This document shows positions 1 to 5,156 of a DNA stretch of 10,513 bases, one piece after another. Origin of the DNA: Caryophanales bacterium UBA970 (GTDB taxonomy: Bacteria > Bacillota_I > Bacilli_A > RFN20 > CAG-826); contig DBCA01000003.1 in assembly GCA_002292805.1 (NCBI GenBank), positions 321 to 10,833 on the forward strand, written 5' to 3'. How positions within the stretch are numbered: the stretch's first letter is position 1; every line of letters begins with the position of its first letter. Below the pieces are notes generated by a model, which did no database searches, was not told the origin of the DNA, and saw nothing but the letters and a program-made list of their open reading frames with translations. The position numbers were made by a program, and so were the translations under genes.

Positions 1-440
1 GACAATAGATCATAAAACGTTTCATCAATCGCCAACCATTGTTGTTGACCATGCATCGCATTGAGCATTTTCAGATTATGAAAGACTGCTGAATTTGGGT
101 CATCAGGATTGGATAAAAATTCATGATGGCGATCGCCATACCGGTGAAGACGTTGAACTTCTTCCTCCAAAAGATCACTCACTTGTTGTTTTTCTTCAAT
201 CGATGCTTTCGCTTCATAGTTAGCAAAAAAGATCGTATAAAAAGGATCGAGTCGTTCACCTGTTCGATCGCGAACATCAATGTTATAGGCTAGCAATTGA
301 TAAGGATTGACCCCTTGTTGCACAGGCGTGATCCAAACAGTGGAAGACAAAATGATGGCACTAAGTAACGTGGCAATCGAAAGAATGAACCATTCCTTGG
401 GCGAGAAAAAAGATTTTAACGTGTAAAAGAATCTTTTCAT
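1..440 (-). CDS. apbE: FAD:protein FMN transferase (ApbE family), 3' part beyond the left edge
   Basis: ApbE enzymes move FMN from FAD onto a Thr/Ser of exported flavoproteins such as RnfG, RnfD/NqrB and FMN_bind proteins, acting on the outer face of the membrane. About 146 residues are visible, read from ATG at 438-440. One hydrophobic segment (about residues 17-37) follows a basic start. No lipobox cysteine is visible, so it looks like a membrane-anchored rather than lipoprotein form. From residue ~66 the pattern FYTIFFANYEA, then EVQRLHRYGDRHHEF, then NLKMLNAMHGQ matches the N-terminal ApbE core (a helix ending in LH...D, followed by the N-x-LN...G segment). The FAD- and Mg-binding motifs lie outside the window and cannot be checked. 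Its start overlaps the stop of the upstream Gx-transporter gene by 4 bases (ATGA), so the two are translationally coupled. The natural substrates are the RnfG and RnfD encoded upstream. Confidence 0.85.
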   Translation of the reverse strand, partial: MKRFFYTLKSFFSPKEWFILSIATLLSAIILSSTVWITPVQQGVNPYQLLAYNIDVRDRTGERLDPFYTIFFANYEAKASIEEKQQVSDLLEEEVQRLHRYGDRHHEFLSNPDDPNSAVFHNLKMLNAMHGQQQWLAIDETFYDLL

Positions 441-943
441 CGCTGCATGCCTTCAAGTCGCACCAACACTTGTTGACTTAATTTTGCGACCACCAAGCCC
501 GCGAGTAATCCTGAAACAATTAATACCGGTAAATAATTGATCATCAAGATGGTTTGGTATAACCACGCCACCATCAAAATTTGCCCCACCCCGTGAAACA
601 CGGCAGACATCATCGATAAACCAAAAATGGATAATTGATGGATTCTCCGAAAGCTAATCACTGCCAGGGATGCAAACAACCAACCACTCAAGGCAATTAA
701 AAAATTAAAACCAAACCCTGTGAATAAACTGGTCATGAGCACGCGCATGAATCCATAAAAGAAATACGTTGAGTCATCATATTCATACAAAACAATCAAT
801 CCAACGGTATTCGCAATCCCTAATTTCACCCCAGGAGAAATAAACGCGGTGGGTAAAAACATCACTTCGGCATAATTGAGTAAGACGCCAAGTGCCAATA
901 ACATCGCAATCCGAGTTAGTTTTTTGACGGATGTATGCTTCAT
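437..943 (-). CDS. Gx transporter family / HepI-like integral membrane protein (EetB-like)
   Basis: This 168-residue, mostly hydrophobic protein has about five membrane segments. It carries the family hallmarks of the 'heptaprenyl diphosphate synthase component I / Gx transporter' group (ECF S-component-like): PGVKLGIANTVGL near residues 38-50, an R-V-L-x-x-L-F-x-G-F segment near 67-78, and SAVFHGVGQI near residues 113-122. The exact substrate of the family is not settled. By memory, members next to NusG-domain-II proteins in Listeria and lactobacilli are called EetB and belong to flavin-based extracellular electron transfer loci. Its ATG overlaps the stop of the NusG-II gene by 4 bases and its TGA stop overlaps the apbE start by 4 bases, so the three genes form one unit. 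The name heptaprenyl diphosphate synthase is a legacy label; no prenyltransferase DDxxD motif is present. Confidence 0.8.
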   Translation of the reverse strand: MKHTSVKKLTRIAMLLALGVLLNYAEVMFLPTAFISPGVKLGIANTVGLIVLYEYDDSTYFFYGFMRVLMTSLFTGFGFNFLIALSGWLFASLAVISFRRIHQLSIFGLSMMSAVFHGVGQILMVAWLYQTILMINYLPVLIVSGLLAGLVVAKLSQQVLVRLEGMQR

Positions 944-1323
944 AGGATGGGTGCCTCGATGACCGCCATGAAATAATTAGGAGCACAGATCAGCGGTAGT
1001 CCAGGTGTCGCCACCCATCCTTGTTCAGAGCACACATTCAATGGGGAGGTTTCTTGTTCGATACGGATGCGTTGATCATCAATCGCCAGGACAATATCAC
1101 CTAGAAGAATTGGATAGGTGGTTTGTTGAAATGTTAGGGTTTGTTTTTCATACAATGAATATTGGTTCACCAATTGGTTTTCAATATAGACCGAAACATA
1201 AAGGTCTCCACTTGGTCGATTATAAATATTGATCAACGATAATAAGAGAGATAACGCCAATAACAAAATAGAGAAGGCATACACGTCGGCGGTTTTTTTC
1301 TTTAATGTAAAGTTAGGTTTCAT
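940..1323 (-). CDS. NusG domain II-containing membrane-anchored protein (EetA-like)
   Basis: A 127-residue protein with a basic N-terminus, one membrane segment (about residues 14-34) and a C-terminal NusG_II-type beta domain. The signature CSEQGWVATPGLPLIC (Cys98 and Cys113) followed by APN matches the family pattern C-S-x-x-G-W-x..P-G...I-x-C-x-P-N. This stand-alone domain is unrelated in function to transcription factor NusG. It commonly neighbours Gx transporter, ApbE and FMN-binding genes, and I recall it as EetA in flavin-based extracellular electron transfer loci. The domain should face outside, where the two cysteines could form a disulphide. Its start codon directly abuts the T-run of an intrinsic terminator and no Shine-Dalgarno sequence precedes it, which is odd. 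The next in-frame Met (residue 119) lies near the C-terminus, so this start is the only sensible ATG. Confidence 0.8.
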   Translation of the reverse strand: MKPNFTLKKKTADVYAFSILLLALSLLLSLINIYNRPSGDLYVSVYIENQLVNQYSLYEKQTLTFQQTTYPILLGDIVLAIDDQRIRIEQETSPLNVCSEQGWVATPGLPLICAPNYFMAVIEAPIL

Positions 1324-1349
1324 AAAAAAAGACTAGGGTGTACCTAGTC
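1324..1349 (-). terminator. Intrinsic terminator after the Rnf-like operon
   Basis: On the minus strand a perfect 7-bp stem (GACTAGG at 1349-1343, CCTAGTC at 1337-1331) with a 5-base loop is followed by seven T residues at 1330-1324. This is a classical rho-independent terminator for the rnf-like operon. The T-run ends at 1324 and the next gene's ATG begins at 1323, so there is no room for a leader or ribosome binding site between them. Confidence 0.8.
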
Positions 1350-1385
1350 AAATTATCAAGGAAAATCAAAGAAAAATCAAGATAG
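1350..1385. repeat. Short degenerate direct repeats upstream of the terminator
   Basis: In the gap after the 68-residue gene, the plus strand shows three copies of ATCAA(G/A) separated by A-rich spacers, at about 1356, 1366 and 1377, a spacing of 10-11 bases. This helical-turn spacing could be an operator or a bent A-tract region, or chance in AT-rich DNA. No factor is identified. Confidence 0.25.
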
Positions 1386-1391
1386 AATCGG

Positions 1392-1598
1392 TTATTTTGA
1401 ACCATCTATTTTTTGAACTTTTTGTTCAAAACTGCATGCACCTGTATTGCCACAGCATCCACCTTGTGGGTTGGTGTCGCAACTTTCAGCTTGATTGGCA
1501 AGAATGGTTTTTCTGCGAATATTGGTCACCAATGCATAGACAGCAATCATGACAACAATCACACCGATACCTAGTAAAAATCTTACGATTTCATTCAT
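1392..1598 (-). CDS. Small single-span Cys-rich membrane protein in the rnfB slot (NqrM-like architecture, tentative)
   Basis: A 68-residue protein with one hydrophobic segment (about residues 6-26), a positive RRK patch (28-30) and a short tail holding four cysteines: C40, C48, C49 and C55. The positive patch after the membrane segment suggests that the tail lies in the cytoplasm. A strong AGGAGG eight bases before the ATG supports translation. It starts one base after the rnfA stop and is the last gene of the operon, exactly where rnfB stands in the usual rnfCDGEAB order. It does not show RnfB's C-x2-C-x4-C pattern or any ferredoxin domain. The layout of one TM, then RKTI, then a Cys cluster recalls NqrM (an Nqr maturation factor) and FeoB-associated Cys-rich proteins, but the Cys spacing fits neither clearly. 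A role in metal handling for the complex is inference. Confidence 0.75.
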   Translation of the reverse strand: MNEIVRFLLGIGVIVVMIAVYALVTNIRRKTILANQAESCDTNPQGGCCGNTGACSFEQKVQKIDGSK

Positions 1599-1599
1599 G

Positions 1600-2169
1600 T
1601 TAAAGTCCTCCTAGACCAACTAATCCCATCGCGATCAACGCGAGGATGATGAGGGTGATACTTAACCCTTGAAAAGGGGCAGGAATTCGACTGGTTCTAT
1701 CCAGTCGTTCTTGGTAAATCACCATCAGCATGTTTATCATAACAAATCCAAACGGAACTGCCAATGAAGAGACAATCACATCCCATAAGCTAAGGTTACT
1801 GGTGATGAAAGACATCAAGACAAAGGTAATCACCGCATTGGTGGTCACCAACGGAAAATAAAATCCATACGCTTCATGCCATTTGGGAAAGTAGCGTTTA
1901 AGTACCCACCATTCTCCTTGACTGACTAGGGCAATGATCATCACTGAGGAAAGAAATGATAAAAAGGTTAAATCCATCGGCACCAAAACTAAATGATACA
2001 TTCCATAAAAGATGAGGCCACTGACGAGCGTGATGTCGATCATGAACATCCCAACAAAAAAAGCGACATCTAATTTTCTTAAATTTCTTAATAAGGTAAT
2101 ATCTACAAACTGAGTTAAGACGATGTTTCCACCAATGATGGCCGTGAGGATCACAGACATTACATTCAT
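1600..2169 (-). CDS. rnfA: RnfA/NqrE-like membrane subunit, lacking all cysteines
   Basis: A 189-residue, about six-span membrane protein, close to the usual RnfA/NqrE length. Family landmarks are visible: GNIVLTQF near the N-terminus (family: NNxVLxxF), FPLVTTN at 105-111 (family: LPLITTNC), and the C-terminal P-x-x-F-x-G-x-x-I segment (163-171). In Nqr and Rnf, one Cys in the first helix (V. cholerae NqrE C26) and one in the TTNC loop bind an intramembrane [2Fe-2S] cluster with the paired Cys of RnfE/NqrD. Here these positions are Thr25 and Ala112, and the whole protein has no cysteine. The start is set by an AGGAGG eight bases upstream; the ATG overlaps the rnfE stop by 4 bases. It probably forms the inverted heterodimer with RnfE, but the normal electron route through it appears broken or changed. 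Confidence 0.85.
   Translation of the reverse strand: MNVMSVILTAIIGGNIVLTQFVDITLLRNLRKLDVAFFVGMFMIDITLVSGLIFYGMYHLVLVPMDLTFLSFLSSVMIIALVSQGEWWVLKRYFPKWHEAYGFYFPLVTTNAVITFVLMSFITSNLSLWDVIVSSLAVPFGFVMINMLMVIYQERLDRTSRIPAPFQGLSITLIILALIAMGLVGLGGL
1607..1612 (-). promoter_or_regulatory. Strong ribosome binding site for the 68-residue Cys-rich gene
   Basis: A perfect AGGAGG on the minus strand lies inside the 3' end of rnfA, 8 bases before the ATG at 1596-1598. It matches the one before rnfA itself (2178-2183, same spacing). It argues that the small Cys-rich ORF is a real gene expressed with rnfA. Confidence 0.8.
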
Positions 2170-2789
2170 GCTTGCTTCCTCCTAAAATTCTGAACGAAGG
2201 CAATCCATAAAGCAGCAAGGATGAGTAAACCAATCGCTCCTTGAGGTCCCAAAAAGATAGGCATACGGTACGCCGGAGCTAAAATCGTGACATCAAATAA
2301 TGACCCAGAACCTGTAGGTGAGGCAAAGGTGATCACACCCAAACCAAGCAGATCCGAGAAGAAACCTATCGGTAACACCAACATCGCAAACCCAACGACT
2401 GAACCTAGCCCATGAAAGAAAATGTTTGGTAAGGTTTCGGTTTGAACCACGGTTTCTATGCGGGCTAAAATCAATCCACTGATGGCAATGAACGGTAAAT
2501 AGATTTCAATGCCAACAACCCAACCAGGTAAAAAGGCAACTGCGAGCATCTGAAACCACGTGGCGACACTCACCATCACCAGCATGATCAATAACCATTT
2601 ATTGTCTTCGGTAAAATACTTTTTTAAGTAATATAGAATCGTGCTTGATAACATTAAATTAAAGAATAACGCCAAGGTCATCATCCATGCACTCGTCAAG
2701 GATTGACCTCCTGCGAGCAAAATAAATAAGCCTAAACCTAAAGAAAGAATCAGGTGTTGTTGTTGATAAGCGTCTTTAAAAGCTTTCAT
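2166..2789 (-). CDS. rnfE: RnfE/NqrD-like membrane subunit, lacking all cysteines
   Basis: A 207-residue, about six-span membrane protein homologous to RnfE/NqrD. It aligns with the family at SLGLGLFILLAGG (residues 16-28; family: LLGLCPALAVT) and at YLPFIAISGLILARIET (97-113; family: IPLIVVNCLILGRAEA). The two cysteines that bind the intramembrane [2Fe-2S] cluster with RnfA are replaced by Gly20 and Gly105, the preceding Asn is Ser104, and no cysteine exists anywhere in the protein. The C-terminal region with P-x-F-L-G-P-x-G-A-I-G-L is family-like, so this is not a random hydrophobic protein. It lies 2 bases after rnfG and overlaps the rnfA start by 4 bases. The ribosome binding site is weak (GGTGG region), suggesting coupling to rnfG translation. 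Confidence 0.83.
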   Translation of the reverse strand: MKAFKDAYQQQHLILSLGLGLFILLAGGQSLTSAWMMTLALFFNLMLSSTILYYLKKYFTEDNKWLLIMLVMVSVATWFQMLAVAFLPGWVVGIEIYLPFIAISGLILARIETVVQTETLPNIFFHGLGSVVGFAMLVLPIGFFSDLLGLGVITFASPTGSGSLFDVTILAPAYRMPIFLGPQGAIGLLILAALWIAFVQNFRRKQA

Positions 2790-2791
2790 CC

Positions 2792-3337
2792 TTATCCACC
2801 CATCCTATTAATATAATCAATGCGAATGGCTTTTAACACATTCACGATGCCTCGTCTAGTCATCGTTGAACCGGTAGAGATAGCGACTAAACTCGCTGTC
2901 CAAATAGACTCTTCTTCGATACGTAGATTCTCAAGAGCGTCAGGAACATTCACCAACACATCGGCACCATAGCCTACTGATTCTCCATGGGCATCGACGG
3001 CAAATTGAGTGATGATGCCATTACGAATGCCAACACGAAACAATAAGCCGCTGGCATAACCCGTGGTGGATCCAGTATAAGCAACTGCGTTTAAATCATT
3101 GTTGAGATAAAAGGGTTTGATTTCCGTGATGCCAGCGGTGAGTAAATCTCCTGTTGGAAGGATGACATCACCGACTTCATAATCACCAAGTGAATCAAGG
3201 TTAAGTAAATCTAGGTATCGTTGATTCACTCTATTTTCTAAAATAGGAGCAGTCAAGACACTGGTGGCAAATAAAACTGAAAACGCCGTGACTGCGGTTA
3301 TCCCTAAGACCAAGATTGAAGAAGTTGTTTTCGCCAT
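2792..3337 (-). CDS. rnfG: RnfG/NqrC-like extracytoplasmic FMN-binding subunit
   Basis: A 181-residue protein with one N-terminal membrane anchor (about residues 8-30) and one FMN_bind domain outside the membrane. The domain shows HGESVGYGAD (117-126; family: H-x-E-T-P-G-L-G) and the flavinylation site STGSTMT (154-160). Thr158 is in the place of the Thr that carries covalent FMN in RnfG/NqrC, but the usual SGAT has become TGST. Length fits RnfG rather than the longer NqrC. An AGGAG six bases upstream (overlapping the rnfD stop) supports the start. In Rnf it passes electrons between the membrane cluster and RnfD; ApbE, encoded downstream, would attach the FMN. Confidence 0.85.
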   Translation of the reverse strand: MAKTTSSILVLGITAVTAFSVLFATSVLTAPILENRVNQRYLDLLNLDSLGDYEVGDVILPTGDLLTAGITEIKPFYLNNDLNAVAYTGSTTGYASGLLFRVGIRNGIITQFAVDAHGESVGYGADVLVNVPDALENLRIEEESIWTASLVAISTGSTMTRRGIVNVLKAIRIDYINRMGG

Positions 3338-3338
3338 C

Positions 3339-5156
3339 TTAATCTCCTAAGGCATTCAATAATGCTTGATGTAATCGAACAAAACTAATCGTCGCTCCAC
3401 TTTCAGTTGGATTGAAGTTTAGATAGATAGGTAACGTGGTTAACGCAATCACTTCATTTGTTTTTTGGCCAAGATAGAAATCTTGGATACCGGTTAGTTC
3501 TTCAGTGACAATTGTCAAATAAGGGTTACTGGTGGCGAGGGTTCCTGTCCAATCTAAACCAACCAACATATTATCTCTGGTATCCACATAAACCGTTGCA
3601 TACACCACATCTTCTGTATCACATTGATTACAGGCATAACTTTGAGCAGAGCCTTTGAAGATAGTGATGTTGTGAAACGCTTGTTGCATCGCTTTCAATA
3701 ATCGTGAGGTGGTGATTGACGAACCAGTGATGGTTATATTTTCAGGGATTAGTTGATCATCGATGGCCAATAATTCGTCCACATTCATGGATAAATAAGT
3801 ATGGATGATCGAAGGACCTTGACTTGCCCAGGTTGGTGCAAAACCGCTCGTAGAAATGCCAGAGATGATATCAATCTTCACAAGGTTAAATGATCGGTCA
3901 ACACCGACATCAACCACCAGATTCGTTGGGGTGTCATCCTCATCATAAAAATACGATGAATATTCACCGCGGTAAGTAGCATAGGGAACAACAACCACTT
4001 CTGAGGAAGAAGGACTTGAACTTGAGTCAGCCGTGACAATCGTCGGTAAAATCGTCACACCAATGGATAAGACCATCAAACCTGATAACAAAGCGTAGCG
4101 TTGTTTTAAGAATTGATTCGTTAATCCTACCGTGTATTTATCAATGATTGGCGAGGCTAAATTTGCCACGGCAATCCCATACACCACCCCTTCAGGAAGC
4201 GCAGTTTGTGTGCGAATGATCAACACGACAAACGCGGCAATGATCCCAATCATCGCTTTGCCATAATTGGACGTCGGTGAGGTCACCGGATCAGTGAGCA
4301 TAAACATGCCGCCAAAAAAGACAGACCCTAAACTCACAAACGTAAAGGCATACCATATTGGATTTAATCCATGGACCAAGCCAAGGAAAAAAGCTCCTAA
4401 CCAAAGGGTTGATAAAAAGAAAACGGTTGGTCGCCAATTATGAGCTTTTAATAACGTTAATATCACCCCAAGCACGACAATCAGTAGCACCGATGTTTCT
4501 CCTAATGCCCCAGAGTAATTGCCAAAGATTAACTGCCATAATGAATTCACTGGTAATCCTTCTAAGCTGTTACCAATCCAGTTTGCATAGGTGCTTGCAA
4601 ATGCGGTCGTGATGGTTTGACCCGTTGAAGTAAGGGAAGGAACATCACCAAGATAATTGCCGAGCGAACCAGGAATGAAGGCAGTCAGCTGACCACCAAA
4701 CGCAAGCCCAACAAAAATTCTGCCAAACGCAGCAGGATTGAAGATGTTCATCCCGAAACCACCAAAGGTATATTTCACAATCAACGTTGCAAATAAGTTA
4801 CCAACAATGACAACGTAATAAGGCGTACCAATGGGCAAGGTTAAGGTCATTAACACCGCGGTGACATAAGAGTAATTTTTTCTGATGCTGTGAATGATAG
4901 AAGGCAATAGTCGACCATCTTTGGCTTGATAACGTAAAGCAGCGACGAACATATCGGCAAGCAAGGTGATGAGTAAAGAGGTCACCATCATGCCAATGGC
5001 TTTGATACCATATTCGATGCCATGGGTTAACCAATGAAAGCCAGTTGAAAAACTAAATAAACCAAGTAAGCCAATCGTATAATCTCGCATGGCCCGTTTC
5101 GTTTGGGCAAGAGGATTTCGTAAATATGGACCAGCGGATGTAACAAATTGGGTCAT
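3339..5156 (-). CDS. rnfD: RnfD/NqrB-like subunit fused to two C-terminal FMN_bind-like domains
   Basis: A 605-residue protein, far longer than normal RnfD (about 310-350). Residues 1-350 form the multi-span RnfD core: FGMNIFNPAAFGR (134-146), FGNYSGALGETS (211-222), FMLTDPVTSPTS (285-296) and SPIIDKYT (335-342). The usual core FMN-Thr motif (SGAT) appears as STGQT with Thr181 as candidate. After the core come an extra membrane segment (354-373), a Ser-rich linker (378-385) and two FMN_bind-like units. Unit 1 (about 387-497) starts YRGEYSSYF and ends ITGSSITTSRLLKAMQQA, with Ser480 at the flavin position. Unit 2 (about 516-605) ends with a canonical ESGATISFVRLHQALLNAL, Thr589 being the likely FMN-Thr. 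A CNQC motif (C509, C512) separates them and holds the only cysteines. The extension should lie outside the cell membrane. The ATG overlaps the rnfC stop by 4 bases. Confidence 0.9.
   Translation of the reverse strand: MTQFVTSAGPYLRNPLAQTKRAMRDYTIGLLGLFSFSTGFHWLTHGIEYGIKAIGMMVTSLLITLLADMFVAALRYQAKDGRLLPSIIHSIRKNYSYVTAVLMTLTLPIGTPYYVVIVGNLFATLIVKYTFGGFGMNIFNPAAFGRIFVGLAFGGQLTAFIPGSLGNYLGDVPSLTSTGQTITTAFASTYANWIGNSLEGLPVNSLWQLIFGNYSGALGETSVLLIVVLGVILTLLKAHNWRPTVFFLSTLWLGAFFLGLVHGLNPIWYAFTFVSLGSVFFGGMFMLTDPVTSPTSNYGKAMIGIIAAFVVLIIRTQTALPEGVVYGIAVANLASPIIDKYTVGLTNQFLKQRYALLSGLMVLSIGVTILPTIVTADSSSSPSSSEVVVVPYATYRGEYSSYFYDEDDTPTNLVVDVGVDRSFNLVKIDIISGISTSGFAPTWASQGPSIIHTYLSMNVDELLAIDDQLIPENITITGSSITTSRLLKAMQQAFHNITIFKGSAQSYACNQCDTEDVVYATVYVDTRDNMLVGLDWTGTLATSNPYLTIVTEELTGIQDFYLGQKTNEVIALTTLPIYLNFNPTESGATISFVRLHQALLNALGD

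Noticed and set aside
3615..3635. c-type haem site in RnfD (C-x2-C)
   Set aside because: The residue after the second Cys is Asp, not His, so the CxxCH requirement is not met.
4358..4612. Plus-strand open frames antisense to rnfD, and similar ones at 6610-6870 and 7129-7329 antisense to ribBA and at 1005-1232 antisense to the NusG-II gene
   Set aside because: Each lies wholly within a conserved gene on the opposite strand and has no recognisable domain or ribosome binding site.
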